This document shows, piece by piece, positions 42,469-52,490 of a stretch of 64,000 nucleotides of DNA. The position numbers were made by a program, and so were the translations under genes. Origin of the DNA: Streptomyces sp. GS7. Its GTDB lineage: Bacteria > Actinomycetota > Actinomycetes > Streptomycetales > Streptomycetaceae. The stretch is from contig NZ_CP047146.1 of NCBI RefSeq assembly GCF_009834125.1, forward strand, positions 4,395,501-4,459,500. Direction: 5' to 3'. Within the stretch, counting starts at the first letter, position 1; each line of letters begins with the position of its first letter. The notes beneath the pieces are model-generated. The model had not been told where the DNA came from and searched no databases. It worked only from the letters and a program-made list of their open reading frames with translations.

Positions 42469-44253
42469 TCAGCGCTGGTGGATCTCCAGGCCGGCCCGCA
42501 CCGCGCTCTCCAGTGCGCCCTCGATCCAGGCTGGTTTGAGGCTGGTGTGCTCCCCGGCGAAGTGCACGCGCCCCTCCACGGTGCGAGTGGCCGGGTGGTG
42601 CTCATGCAGTTGGCCCGGGGTGAAGATGACCGCTTCGCCGAGTGCGTAGCGGGCCCGTGCCCAGGACTGGGTGGCGCCCACGCCGGTGAACTCCTTGTGG
42701 ACCTGGGGCCCGAACATCCGGGCAAGGTTGTCCAGGGCGAAGGCGTAACGCTCCCCGTCGGTCAGCGAATCCCAGCGCATCGCCTCGTCGGACCAGGTGT
42801 AGGAGGCCAGGACGACACCGCCGCGGCTCCCCTCGACCACGGACGGGAAATAGGTGAAGCGGTTGGGGGTGTCCGATACGCAGCCCCCGCCGGTGAACCC
42901 CTGCTCGCCCTGTTCCCAGAAGCGGTTCTTGAACTCCAGCAGCACCTTGGTGGCCGAGTCGTAGTGGAGTTCGGCGATGGCCCGCCGCTTGGGGTACGAG
43001 AGCGCGGGCTCGAATTCGCAGAACCGCACCGCCGAGAACGGCGCGGTGACGAGGGCGTAGTCACCCTCGAAGACCTGTTGGGGCTGGACGGGCGCGCCGT
43101 CGCAGGATTCCTCCGTTCCCGACTCCGCCGTGGTCTCGATCCGCACCCCGTCCGCGGTCTGAGTGAGCCTGGTCATCCGCCGGTTGAAGTGGATGACGCC
43201 TTTCAGCCGGGCGGCCAGTGCCTCCGTCAGCATCGCCGTGCCGCCCTCCAGCTCCCAGAACCTGGTGGACGGCGTGATGATCGACCGGTCGATCAGCGTG
43301 GGAATCAGCGAGTAGTGCAGCCGCGAGGTGACGTTCTCCAGGGTGCCTGCCGCCTGGATGTCCGCCAGGTTCCATCCGGCGCGTTCCACCAGGTACCGGT
43401 GCGTGGAGTAGTCGTCGAATTCATGGATGACCTTGGCCCAGGCATCGATCTGGGCCTGGATGGAGCCCTGTTGGGTGACCGTCACCACATCCAGCGCCTT
43501 GTCCAGCGCGGCGGACATGGTGCTGGTGGCCGAGGCGCCGAAGGTTCGGTTGATCGTGCCGGGCGATGTGGCGTAGGCGCCGCGGGTGACCCGGGTGCCG
43601 TTGACGTGGATGAGGGTGCGCGAAGTGCCTTCCGGCGGACGGAAGGAGGTCGGTTCGCCATTGGTCCAGGTCTGGCCGTTGAACGACTTGTAGACCACCG
43701 GCGGTACCTTGCCGCTGGGCCGGGCGCCGGGCGCCACATCGGCGTAGTAGAACAGGCGCCGCTTCAGCCGCAGTTTGTCGGCCAGCGCCAGCACCATGGG
43801 GTGGAAGTCCGGCAGCCGCATGGCACCCGCCTCGGCGTGCAGCGACCTGTCGGAGAACACTCCCTTGAAGGTCTTGATGCGGCCGCCGGCCCGATTGCCG
43901 TTGGCCTCCACAATGGTGACCCGGTGCCCGGCCTCCTTCAGCAGCAGGGCGGACACCATTCCGGCGATTCCGGCGCCGACGACGAGAATGTGCTTGGGCT
44001 TCGCGGACTTGGTGGCCTTGGGAAGTCCGTGGTCGATGAGAATGTTCAGATAGCGCAGCTTGAGGTCTGCACCGTCATCGCCCACCAGCAGCACCTTGCG
44101 GGCAAGGTCATGGCTGACGGCATCGGCCGGACCGGCCGTCCTGGGTCCGGCGACGGCGGTGGAACCTGCCCCCGCGGTCAGCGTTCCGCCGCCGAGCGCG
44201 GCGGCGGAACCCAGGAATCCACGGCGCCCCATGGGGCGCGGAGAAATAGTCAC
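42469..44253 (-). CDS. Tat-exported flavin amine/L-amino-acid oxidase
   Basis: 594 residues. The Tat signal [15 protein letters not shown] is near residues 9-23. FAD binding is [20 protein letters not shown] with [35 protein letters not shown] is the conserved second FAD segment, and [20 protein letters not shown] is the C-terminal FAD motif. This is the flavin monoamine oxidase/L-amino-acid oxidase family, and secreted Streptomyces members make hydrogen peroxide from amino acids. Specificity is unknown. The start is GTG 44253 or ATG 44232. Confidence 0.9.
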   Translation of the reverse strand: MTISPRPMGRRGFLGSAAALGGGTLTAGAGSTAVAGPRTAGPADAVSHDLARKVLLVGDDGADLKLRYLNILIDHGLPKATKSAKPKHILVVGAGIAGMVSALLLKEAGHRVTIVEANGNRAGGRIKTFKGVFSDRSLHAEAGAMRLPDFHPMVLALADKLRLKRRLFYYADVAPGARPSGKVPPVVYKSFNGQTWTNGEPTSFRPPEGTSRTLIHVNGTRVTRGAYATSPGTINRTFGASATSTMSAALDKALDVVTVTQQGSIQAQIDAWAKVIHEFDDYSTHRYLVERAGWNLADIQAAGTLENVTSRLHYSLIPTLIDRSIITPSTRFWELEGGTAMLTEALAARLKGVIHFNRRMTRLTQTADGVRIETTAESGTEESCDGAPVQPQQVFEGDYALVTAPFSAVRFCEFEPALSYPKRRAIAELHYDSATKVLLEFKNRFWEQGEQGFTGGGCVSDTPNRFTYFPSVVEGSRGGVVLASYTWSDEAMRWDSLTDGERYAFALDNLARMFGPQVHKEFTGVGATQSWARARYALGEAVIFTPGQLHEHHPATRTVEGRVHFAGEHTSLKPAWIEGALESAVRAGLEIHQR

Positions 44254-44740
44254 GCGGCGAAGTTACGAGGGCGGCAACACGGTTGTCAGCGCGATCGAGA
44301 ACAACGGCAAGAACTCAACTGGCCCACTACCGAGTCGATTTCGCTACTCTGCATCTCGTTCGCTCACCAGTGCCGCATCGCTGCCCGGGCGGCCTTCGCA
44401 CCTGGATCCGAAGAAGCGAATTGCCCCCTTATTGCGGGCGCCGGAACCGCGTTGACGATTGAGTCGCCAACGGGCGCCGGTAGCCGGAACATTCGGCACC
44501 GAGTCCAAACATCGAGATCCGGCCGATAGCTCGACCGGTGGCGGGTACACAGCTGGGCGCGCGGCGCGTCCAGCCGCCGGCGCCGCGGCCAAGGGTGCCC
44601 GCGGGGCGGTCGTCGCTGTTGGTGACCGGCGTGGGATGACGTTGGCGCCGGTGGCCGTGCTGCCGTCTGCCACATGAGGCGCTTCTGGTAGGTGCCGGTT
44701 CGGGTGAGCGTGGAGACGTCGTCGCCCAGTGGCTCCACGA
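44254..44740. other. gene-free stretch
   Basis: Promoter region of the oxidase. Short frames on both strands are Arg/Pro-rich shadows. No gene recognised. Confidence 0.45.
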
Positions 44741-45464
44741 TCCACCTCGGCGGGAATGCTGCCCCGGCTCACCGGACATCGACCAGGCCGGTTTCCGCAC
44801 CCCGCTCGACGAACGCGTCCTGGCCGACACCGACACCCTGTTCCTCTTCGGGCTGGACCACATGGTCACCGGCCAGGAGGCGGAGCCGGGTGAGGTCGAG
44901 GCGCTGCGGGCGTTCCTCGGCAGACCGGACGCCTGCGTGGTTCTCGGTCCCCACCACGGCGTGGGGGGCGTCGGACGAGTTGGCGGTGCGGGACATCGAG
45001 TACCACCATCACGGCGATCCCCTGGGTCCCGGCAGCAGCGCTTCGCCGGCTACCTCCGGGGCGTGATGCGCGCGCTCGGCGTCCCGGTGGAGAACCGCTA
45101 CGGGCTGCGGCCCGCCGTGCGGGAGCAGGACAAGATCGCCCCGTTCGTGGCGTTCAGGGACCTGGATGCCAAGGGATGGCTGGAAAGGGTGACCAACTTC
45201 AACTTCCACCTGCACCTGCTGCACTACGCCGTGACGACGGACGAGCCGGACACGGTGCGCGTCCTGGCCAGGCAGCCGATCGACACCTCCAGACCGCATC
45301 CGTTCACCGAAGCCGGCAACACGGCGTTCAACATGTTCCTGTGGATGCCTCCCGACGGCGAGCGGGCCGGCGACATCCTGCTCGCGGACTCCACGATCTT
45401 CAGCTCCCTGTTCGGCGGCGACGAGAGCCTGCGCAACTTCTGGCGGAACCTCGTCACCAAGTAG
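44741..45464 (+). pseudogene. unknown protein before DyP gene, with compensating frameshifts
   Basis: The main frame reads DERVLADTDTLFLFGLDHMV, RAFLGRPDACVVLGPHHGVG, then odd Gly/Arg-rich residues, then RFAGYLRGVMRALGVPVENR, FNFHLHLLHYAVTTDEPDTV and GDILLADSTIFSSLFGGDES. Between about 44958 and 45040 a neighbouring frame gives the more natural ASDELAVRDIEYHHHGD, so two opposite indels are likely. No start is visible. The family is not recognised. The gene ends 37 bases before a DyP-type peroxidase, so the two were probably cotranscribed. Confidence 0.55.
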
Positions 45465-45501
45465 CGCCGCAGGCCGGCTCGGAGTGCGGGGCAAGGAGGT
45501 G

Positions 45502-46645
45502 ATGTCCGTGAGCGAAACGCCGGTCGCACCACTGGAACTCGACGACATTCAGCGCGGCGTGCTCAGTCCCCGGCCGACCCCTTACGCGGCGACCTGCCTG
45601 GCCTTCCGCGTCGATGACCGAGCGCACGGACGGGAGTTGATGCGGCGCGCGAGCGCGGTGGTGACGTCGGTCGCCGACCCGGTCAGCCCGCTGGGGGAGT
45701 CGTGGGTGCGCCGCTGGGCACGCCGGACGACCATGTGGTGCTCACGGCGGTCGCCCCCGACGTCGGGCAGTTGGCGGCGGCCATCGACCGGGCCCGTCCC
45801 GCCTACGACCAGCTCACCGGGGTGACCGCGACCTGGCGGCAGGACTGTCACGCGCTGCCCACCGAGACCGAGCACTTCGGCTACCGCGACGGCGTCAGCC
45901 ACCCGGCCGTCGAAGGCAGCGGCATCTCAGGGCCCAACCGGCTGGAAACGCCGTTGCAGGCAGGCGAGTTCGCGCTCGGTTACCGGGACGGGATCGGCGG
46001 CCTCCAGATGCCGCAGCCGGAGGCACTGGGACGCAACGGCAGCTACGCGGTCTTCCGCAAACTCCACCAGGACGTCGCCGCGTTCCGCCGCTACCTGCGC
46101 CAGGCCGCGACCGGCCCGCAGGACGAGGAACTGCTGGCCGCCAAGATCATGGGCCGCTGGCGCAGCGGAGCTCCGCTCGCCCTCGGCCCGCAGCACGACG
46201 ACCCCGCCCTCGGCGCGGACCTTGACCGGCGCAACACCTTCCTGTACGCGCGGGAGGACGCGACCGGATTCTTCCCCCCGGTGGTTGCCACATCCGCCGG
46301 ACCAACCCCCCCCGGGACGCCTCGGTGGCGGGGGCGGTGCGTCTGCACCGCATGATCAGACGCGGCGCCGTCTACGGCCCGCCGCTGTCCGACGGTGTTC
46401 TGGAGGACGACGGAGCCGACCGCGGCCTGATGATTGCCTTCGTCGGAGCCCACCTGGGGCGGCAGTTCGAGTTCGTCCAGTCCCAGTGGATCAACGACGG
46501 CGTGTTCTTCGGCGCCGGTGATGCCAAGGGCCCGGTCGCCGGATCCCACGACGGCAGCGGTGGCTTCACCGTTCCCCGGCGGCCGGTGCGCCGGCGCCTG
46601 CCCCGCTGCCGCAGCTCGTCCTCACCCGCTTCTGGCCTGCGGTAA
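45502..46645 (+). pseudogene. DyP-type peroxidase, frameshifted
   Basis: ATG 45502 behind AAGGAGG. The DyP fold is clear but spread over three frames. They give LDDIQRGVLSPRPTPYAATC (to about 45700), then HVVLTAVAPDVGQLAAAIDR, HFGYRDGVSHPAVEGSGISG (the GxxDG motif) and AKIMGRWRSGAPLAL (to about 46285), then GCHIRRTNPRDASV with the likely proximal heme His and VFFGAGDAKGPVAGSHDGSG. The C-terminal VxTRGGEY segment is lost after 46600. Two or three frameshifts inactivate it unless they are sequencing errors. Confidence 0.78.
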
Positions 46646-47525
46646 CGGGCGGAATCGCCCGATGCGAAGCCGAGTTGGTCCGCACCTGGTCCGGATCTTG
46701 GTATGTGATGCCAGCAGGGAGCTTCCCGCGGTACTACATGGCACAGGTTGCCGGAAGCGTCTTGTGCCGTCCAGGTGATCTAGATCAGGAGCGTTTTCGC
46801 AGGTCAGGTCCTTGTGGTCCAGGTGCGTCGACGCTGTTGGTGAGACGCGTGTGATAGCAGGTGAGAGGTGAGGGACCCCCGTCGGCTGGCTCCGGCGGGG
46901 GTTTCTGCGTTCGGGGATGGCCCTGGTGCGTGGTGTTCGACGCGGTCTTGCTGTGCTCCGGCTCGCCGTTCTCGACGGCGTAGGGAGGGCGGCGGTGAGG
47001 ATGCGGGTGCGGTGACCGAAGTGCAGCAGAGGGCGGGGGACGTTACGCAGCAGACGAAGGCCGTGGCCTTCACGGGCTCGGATGTCCCCGAGGCCACGGA
47101 GCGCGCTCCGTCGCACCGAGCCTCGGCATAAACGCCGACGTTCAATGACGTGACTGGGATGACAGCCATGCGGTGTCGCAGCTGTCGAATATCAATGGGC
47201 ACGTCAACGGTTCCGGAGCAGACTGGGAATTTCGTTCGGAAGAGGCTGCTGGACAGGAGCCGGCACCATCGCAGAATCCAGATGCATCTGCAGCCTCACC
47301 TGCCGAATTCCTTCCTTGACGCTGCCTTGGGCAGTCCGGTGGCCCGCCGTATCGACCCCCGTTGCCAGTGGTCGGCCCTACGGTTCATTCGTGGCCGACA
47401 CGGAATGCCCGTGCGCGGTCATGCGGGCGTGGACGCCGGCCATGTGGGACGTGCGTTTTCGCCGCTGGCGAGAAATTCCGTCGCACCCGCTGGGGCACTT
47501 AGTACTCGACCATAGATCGTGATCT
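46646..47525. other. gene-poor stretch with terminator
   Basis: No confident gene. Protein-like but unplaced pieces occur on both strands, for example RPYGSFVADTECPCAVMRAW on plus near 47380. Probably IS or gene debris between the DyP locus and the transposase scrap at 47526. Confidence 0.4.
46876..46901 (+). terminator. intrinsic terminator
   Basis: CCCCCGTCGG and CCGGCGGGGG pair over 10 bases (one G-T) around a 6-base loop, followed by TTTCT. Confidence 0.75.
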
Positions 47526-47680
47526 TCATGTCTGATCCGTGGCTTGTCGACGGTAATGGCTGGCCTGGGCGCGGGCTTGGTGGCGGCGTCGCCAGGCGGA
47601 CCCATCGAGCCAGTGGGCCACGTCATGCACGGGCTGGGCGATGAGCATCGTGAACAGGCGCTGGATCTCGTTGCAGGTGA
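47526..47680 (-). pseudogene. transposase C-terminal scrap
   Basis: The minus strand reads CNEIQRLFTMLIAQPVHDVA, HWLDGSAWRRHQARAQASHY and RRQATDQT before a stop. The EIxRLF..LI ... HW..WRRRHQA.A..HYRRQ pattern is the usual end of a group of Streptomyces DDE transposases (IS701- or IS4-like). Only the tail remains. Confidence 0.6.
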
Positions 47681-47687
47681 CCGGGGA

Positions 47688-48217
47688 TCAGCCCTGGAAT
47701 ATCGTTCCAGCTCGGATCACGGCCCGGATGTCGAGCAGAGTCTCCAGATGCTGCAGCGGATTGCCGACTACCGCGATGAGGGCGGCGTCGTAGCCGACGG
47801 CGATCCTTCCTTTGCGCTCGGCCAGCCCGCATGCCTGTGCGGCAAGGGAGGTGGCCGAAGCCAAGGCTTCGGTGTTGGTGAGGCCGAGAGAGCCGAAGTG
47901 GAGGATCCCGTACGTGAGCACGCCGTGGGGTTTGCGGGGGCTGGCACCGGCGTCGGAGCAGCAGACCAGCCGCGCTCCTTCGCGGTGCATCCGTGCGAAA
48001 TTCGCACTTCGTTGCTCCACGCGCTCGGCCATGTGTGGTGCGACCATCGAGCCTGTCGGCAGCCATGCTTCGGTGGCGCCGATGAAGATGCCTGCCTCCA
48101 CCACGGCCCCAACGGTTTCCAGTCGGGCTCGACACCGTCCTCGGTGAAGAAGGAGGCATGCTCGAGGCCGTCGACGCTGGCTGCGACGGCATCAGCCATC
48201 CCCTGGCGGCTGAGCAT
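47688..48217 (-). pseudogene. amidohydrolase C-terminal part, frameshifted
   Basis: The first frame gives GMADAVAASVDGLEHASFFT and EDGVEPDWK. After a shift near 48104 the second gives VEAGIFIGATEAWLPTGSMV, LVCCSDAGASPRKPHGVLTY, GLTNTEALASATSLAAQACG and GRIAVGYDAALIAVVGNPLQ. These are the late barrel motifs of amidohydrolases, with the metal-binding HAS and SDAG sites. The N-terminal metal HxH half is absent. It is cut short at an IS scrap boundary on the 3' side. Confidence 0.75.
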
Positions 48218-48331
48218 GCGGGTTCACCTATTCGGTCTCTTTCCCGGTGGTCCCAGCAGACCCGAGCGATATCGATGGTGAGTGGTGACCGTGACGGGAT
48301 CGCCGTGTCCAGCCGACCGAGGAGGGCCTTC

Positions 48332-49327
48332 ATGGCCACGCTCGTGCCTTCACCTGCCCCTGTTCTGGAGCCTGCGGCCAGCGAGCTGGCCCGGGCCACT
48401 GACCCGCATCCGCGGATCTACGAACTCGACCCGCCCGAGGGTCGCGACGCGCTGGCGGGCCTGCAGACCGGTGAGGGGGTGGGCAAACCCGCGATCGACG
48501 GGCAGTGGGCCGAGGCCGATGCCGGCCGGTACGGCAGGCTCCGGGTGCGCATCGTCCGTCCCGAGGGCGCTACCGGCACGCTGCCGGTCATCATGTACAT
48601 CCATGGCGCCGGCTCGGTGTTCGGCGACGAGAACACCCACGACCGCCTGGTGCGCGAGCTGGCGGTGCGCGCGAACGCCGCCGTGCTGTTCCCCGTCTAC
48701 ACCCGGGCGCCGGAGGCCAGGTACCCCACCCAGATCGAGCAGAACTACGCGGTCGGCCAGTGGCTCAAGGACCAGGGTCCCGCGATGAAGCTGGACCCCG
48801 GCACGGTGGCGGTGTGCGGCGACTCGGTCGGCGGAAACATGTCGACCGTCTTCGCCATGATGAACGCCGAGCGCGGCGGACTGAGCCTCAAGTGCCAGGT
48901 GCTGCTGTACCCGGTCACCGACGCGAACTTCGACACACCCTCCTACCAGCAGTTCTCCGAGGGCTATTACCTCACTCTCGAAGGCATGAAGTGGTTCTGG
49001 GACCAGTACACCGCCGACCCCGCTCAGCGCGCCGACCCCCACGCCTCACCGCTGCGCGCCTCACTGGACCAGCTCAGGAGCATGCCCCCGACCCTGGTCA
49101 TCACCGACGAGGCCGACGTGCTGCGCGACGAGGGCGAGGCGTACGCGGCCAGGCTGCGCGAGGCGGGGATCCCGGTCACGGCGGTGCGTGTGCTGGGCGT
49201 GGTCCACGACTTCATGATGCTGGACAGCCTGCGCGACACCGCCGCCAACAACGTCGCGCTCAAGCTGGCCGGTGACACCCTGCGCGACGCGTTGCACGGG
49301 TGGTCAGCTGCCACGATCCGATGGTGA
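48332..49327 (+). CDS. HSL-type (family IV) alpha/beta-hydrolase
   Basis: 331-residue esterase/lipase of the hormone-sensitive-lipase family. The oxyanion motif is YIHGAGSVFGDE (HGAG at 91-94, in place of HGGG). The nucleophile elbow is VCGDSVGGNMSTVF with Ser165. The acid lies in LVITDEADVLRDEGEAYAA and the His in GVVHDFMMLDSL. It is likely active on short-chain esters. ATG 48332 follows GGAGG. It may be a monocistronic gene; the amidohydrolase scrap upstream is on the other strand. Confidence 0.93.
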   Translation: MATLVPSPAPVLEPAASELARATDPHPRIYELDPPEGRDALAGLQTGEGVGKPAIDGQWAEADAGRYGRLRVRIVRPEGATGTLPVIMYIHGAGSVFGDENTHDRLVRELAVRANAAVLFPVYTRAPEARYPTQIEQNYAVGQWLKDQGPAMKLDPGTVAVCGDSVGGNMSTVFAMMNAERGGLSLKCQVLLYPVTDANFDTPSYQQFSEGYYLTLEGMKWFWDQYTADPAQRADPHASPLRASLDQLRSMPPTLVITDEADVLRDEGEAYAARLREAGIPVTAVRVLGVVHDFMMLDSLRDTAANNVALKLAGDTLRDALHGWSAATIRW

Positions 49328-49426
49328 TCGGACGAACGGCGACCCGGGTCCGGCTTCGTGAGAGCCGGGCCCGGTCTCGCTGATCGCGGCAGCAGGTCGC
49401 CTTGTCGGTCACCTGAGCACCACTGA

Positions 49427-49486
49427 GCTATTTCCATCCTGGAGTCACAGGTAGCGGGCCTGGCGTGGGTTGAGGATGGAAATAGC
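49427..49486. repeat. 14-bp perfect inverted repeat between convergent genes
   Basis: GCTATTTCCATCCT (49427-49440) and AGGATGGAAATAGC (49473-49486) are exact inverted copies with a 32-base spacer. The arms are unusually AT-rich for this genome. Confidence 0.75.
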
Positions 49487-49651
49487 CCAATCTGCGGTAC
49501 TACCGCTTCGCGTCAGCCTCGTTGAACCAGGCGGAAGCGAAAGGCGTCCCAGAGCCACGGATATGTCCACGCGCAGCGAGTCCGGGCGGGCGTCGTGGCG
49601 TGATGTCTGGTGCGTGTCCGATGTGGCCCGGGTGTACCCGAAGCCTGGTAT

Positions 49652-50989
49652 TCACTTGGCGGGGAGGCGGATCACGAAGCGCGCGCCGGTCGTGGTGGCG
49701 TCGAGGGTGAGGTCGCCGCCGGCGGTGCGGGCCAGGCGGCGAGCGAGGGGGAGTCCCAGGCCCGCGCCGTCGTGGCCGTCTTCTGGATCGGCGCGGTAAC
49801 CGGGTTCGAAGACCTGCGACGACACGGCGTGGGAGACGCCGGGTCCATCGTCGGCGACCGTGATCTCGACCCCGTTCTCCCCAGCCGTGTATTCGAGTGT
49901 CACCTGGGTCGTGGCGTAGCGGCGGGCGTTGTCCAGCAGCGGTGTCAGGATGCGTTCCAGCAGCGGGGCCGGAACCCCCACCGTCATGGCCGCGCCGTGA
50001 ACCGTGATCGGGGGTGCGTCGGGGTGTTCGCTGCGGGCGCGCTGTGCGAGGGCTTCGAGGACTTCCCGGGCTTGGCACTGGCCGGGCCCTACGGTGCTGG
50101 AGCGGGCCTCGGTCAGCAGGGTTCGGCAGATCTGCCGCATGCGCTCTGCCGCGTCGGCGATCGCCTGGTGGGAGGCTTGCTGCTCGGCGTCGCTGCGGGG
50201 GCGGGCGGTGAGCCATTCGGCTTCGGCGCAGATGCGCGCGAGGGGGGTGCGCAGTTCGTGGGAGAGTTCGGCGGTCAGTTGCTTCTCGTGGCGCAGGACT
50301 GCGGCCTGTCTCTCCAGGAGCGTGTCGAGGTGGCCACCCACTTCCGCCAGTTCTGCCGGGCGGCCGTGGGTGCCAAAGCGTTTTGTGATGCCGTCTTCGC
50401 TGTGCCGGGCGGCGCTGGCGCTCATCGCGGTGACCGGGCGCAGAGCTCGTCCGACGATCATGCGTGCGAGCCAGTAGACGCAGGCGGGGAGCAGCAGCGC
50501 GAGCGATATCGAGCCGGCCAGGACGGCGCGGGTGGTGAAGGTGTAGGAGTCCAGGCTCACTTGGGTGACCACGGTGCCGACCTGGCGCCCGCCGTGATTC
50601 AGCGGCAGCGCGAACAGACGTGAGCCTGCGACGTTCTCGTATCGTCTGCCGGCACCGGCCATGGAGTCGGCGGCACGTTGGAGCGCCGCGGTGGCATGGG
50701 GGCGTTCGATGTTGGTGGTGCCCTGGTAAATCCACCCGGTGCGGTCCGCGACGGCGTCGTTCGGGGTCTGCCGCACGGTGATGGTCCCGTCTGCATGCGC
50801 GGTCACAGTCGAGGCAACGGCGGTGGCTCGCGTGCGCAGCTGCTGCTCGATCTGGTGGCCCAGCTGGCCGTGGAGGACCAGGTTGAAGGTGGCGATGGGA
50901 ACCGCTATCAAGATCGCGGCGATGGCCAGTGCGAGCAGCGCAAGACGGCCGCGCAGCGTCGATGGCCGGTGAAGGCGGGATGCGTTCAT
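49652..50989 (-). CDS. sensor histidine kinase
   Basis: 445 residues. TM1 is RLALLALAIAAILIAVPIAT (15-34), the extracytoplasmic sensor is about 40-152, and TM2 is AGSISLALLLPACVYWL (158-174). A HAMP region follows with RALRPVTAMSA. The HisKA box is QLTAELSHELRTPLARI with His244. HATPase motifs are TPLLDNARRYA, VADDGPGVS and GAGLGLPLARRLARTAGGDL. ATG 50989 overlaps the response-regulator stop by 4 bases. Signal unknown. Confidence 0.94.
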   Translation of the reverse strand: MNASRLHRPSTLRGRLALLALAIAAILIAVPIATFNLVLHGQLGHQIEQQLRTRATAVASTVTAHADGTITVRQTPNDAVADRTGWIYQGTTNIERPHATAALQRAADSMAGAGRRYENVAGSRLFALPLNHGGRQVGTVVTQVSLDSYTFTTRAVLAGSISLALLLPACVYWLARMIVGRALRPVTAMSASAARHSEDGITKRFGTHGRPAELAEVGGHLDTLLERQAAVLRHEKQLTAELSHELRTPLARICAEAEWLTARPRSDAEQQASHQAIADAAERMRQICRTLLTEARSSTVGPGQCQAREVLEALAQRARSEHPDAPPITVHGAAMTVGVPAPLLERILTPLLDNARRYATTQVTLEYTAGENGVEITVADDGPGVSHAVSSQVFEPGYRADPEDGHDGAGLGLPLARRLARTAGGDLTLDATTTGARFVIRLPAK

Positions 50990-51654
50990 GTGAAGCGGTA
51001 GCCCACACCGCGTACGGTGTCGATGCCGTGCGTGCCGCACGCCCGGCGCAGCTTGCGGCGCAGCCGCAGCAGGTATTGATCGAGCGTGTTGTCGCTCACG
51101 TACGCGCCTTCGGGCCAGCCCGCGCGCACCAGAACCCGTCTGCGCACGGCGGCACCCGGAGCAGACATCAGGCAGGCCAGTAGCCGGAACTCCGTCGGCG
51201 TCAACGGTACCTGCGCCCCCTCCGCGGGGCACAGGGCGTGGGTGACCGGGTCCAGCTTCAGCGCCGGCGTCTGCGGCTGGGCGCCGCGGCCGGTGCGCTG
51301 CAATGCGGCGCGCAGGCGCGCGGCGAGCTCGGCCACGTGGCAGGGCTTGCCCAGATAGTCGTCACCGCCGGCTGAGAAACCCGCCAGCCGGTCGGTAATG
51401 ACGTCGTGGGCCGTGAGGAATACCACAGGAGCGGTCACCCCCGCGGCGCGCATGGCCTGACACACATCGCGGCCATCCGCATCCGGCAGCCCCACGTCCA
51501 GCACCACCGCGTCCACACCCGGATCGATGCTGCGCAGCGCCATGGCGCCGTTGGCTGCGGTACGCACCGCGAAGGACTCCTCGCGCAGCCCCCGGGCCAG
51601 CACCTCGCGCAGCCCATGGTCGTCCTCGACGACCAGCACCGTCGGTTCGGTCAT
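50986..51654 (-). CDS. OmpR-family response regulator
   Basis: 222 residues. The receiver domain has VLVVEDDHGLREVL (acidic pair), VVLDVGLPDADG with phospho-acceptor Asp53, the FLTAHD Thr switch and GKPCHVAELAARLRA with the conserved Lys. The C-terminal winged helix is PLTPTEFRLLACLMSAPGAA, then NTLDQYLLRLRRKLRRACG and IDTVRGVGYRF. It is cotranscribed with, and translationally coupled to, the kinase. Target genes are not apparent. Confidence 0.95.
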   Translation of the reverse strand: MTEPTVLVVEDDHGLREVLARGLREESFAVRTAANGAMALRSIDPGVDAVVLDVGLPDADGRDVCQAMRAAGVTAPVVFLTAHDVITDRLAGFSAGGDDYLGKPCHVAELAARLRAALQRTGRGAQPQTPALKLDPVTHALCPAEGAQVPLTPTEFRLLACLMSAPGAAVRRRVLVRAGWPEGAYVSDNTLDQYLLRLRRKLRRACGTHGIDTVRGVGYRFT

Positions 51655-51727
51655 ACCCGCAGTATCACCCGGCTGCCTGTGAAGCCGATACGCGCTTCAC
51701 TGCGATCTCCTGGCAGCGAAGGCATGG

Positions 51728-52192
51728 GTGTACGACCCGGGTGGTTTTGCCTGCCCACAGCCGGTGCCCGAACCGGAGAGCGCCGAGTACGCGGCTGACG
51801 AGTTCACGCTCGACGGGCGCTCGGTCAGATTCCGCGCGGCCAAATCCACCCCGACGAAGGTCGGCCAGTTCGTCACGGTGTGGCAGCGGTCCCCGGAGGG
51901 GCCGATCCGGCCCTTCGATGCCGACGACGGGGTTGACCTCGTCGTCATCAGCAGTCGCGACAGCGGCCACTTCGGACAGTTCGTGTTCCCGCGCGAGGTG
52001 CTGTGCGAGCGCGGGATCATGTCCCGGAACGGCTCCGCCGGGAAGCGAGGGTTCCGTGGCTACCCGCCGTGGGTGACCACGGCCAATCTTCAGGCACGCA
52101 GCACCCAAGCGTGGCAGGTGAACTACTTCCTGCACATCGACGAGGACGGGCCGGTTGATCCGGCGCGTGCCCGCGCCCTCTACCACTCGTAG
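51728..52192 (+). CDS. MepB-family protein
   Basis: 154 residues resembling MepB. It contains YAADEFTLDGRSVRFRAAKS, TPTKVGQFVTVWQRSPEGPI, FGQFVFPREVLCERGIMSRN and KRGFRGYPPWVTTANLQARS. MepB lies in the S. aureus mepRAB efflux operon; its function is unknown. The family match begins about 15 residues before GTG 51728 (LLAAKAWVYDPG), but no start codon exists there. Either this start is used or the N-terminus is damaged. Confidence 0.82.
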   Translation: MYDPGGFACPQPVPEPESAEYAADEFTLDGRSVRFRAAKSTPTKVGQFVTVWQRSPEGPIRPFDADDGVDLVVISSRDSGHFGQFVFPREVLCERGIMSRNGSAGKRGFRGYPPWVTTANLQARSTQAWQVNYFLHIDEDGPVDPARARALYHS

Positions 52193-52490
52193 GTCCGCGC
52201 TTCGGTCCGCAATGGCTGCTTGCCGCCTCGCCCAGGGCCCCAGCTGGATGGCGTCACCCGCCACACCGGCCAGTGAGATCTTCGCGCGATCCGGACACGA
52301 CACCGCCCTCAAGACTCGTATCGCCGAAGGCCAGGGGTGATCCGTTGTCTTTCCGCGAGTACTACTGGGCCCCGTCAGCGACCGCTGACGCATCTGGAAG
52401 GAACACTCGTCCACGCTTCCGCAGGCCGTAGTTGGTATTGACGGGTGGTCAGCGTGGGTGGTCGGCGGAGTGTCGCGGTAGACCCGCAAT
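52193..52490. other. gene-free stretch
   Basis: A frame near 52200-52340 has mixed composition but no recognised family. It is convergent territory between MepB and the WYL regulator. Confidence 0.4.

Noticed and set aside
42298..44529. 743-codon plus-strand open frame
   Set aside because: Entirely antisense to the amino-acid oxidase, whose motifs are unmistakable. The plus-strand product has no domain-like features.
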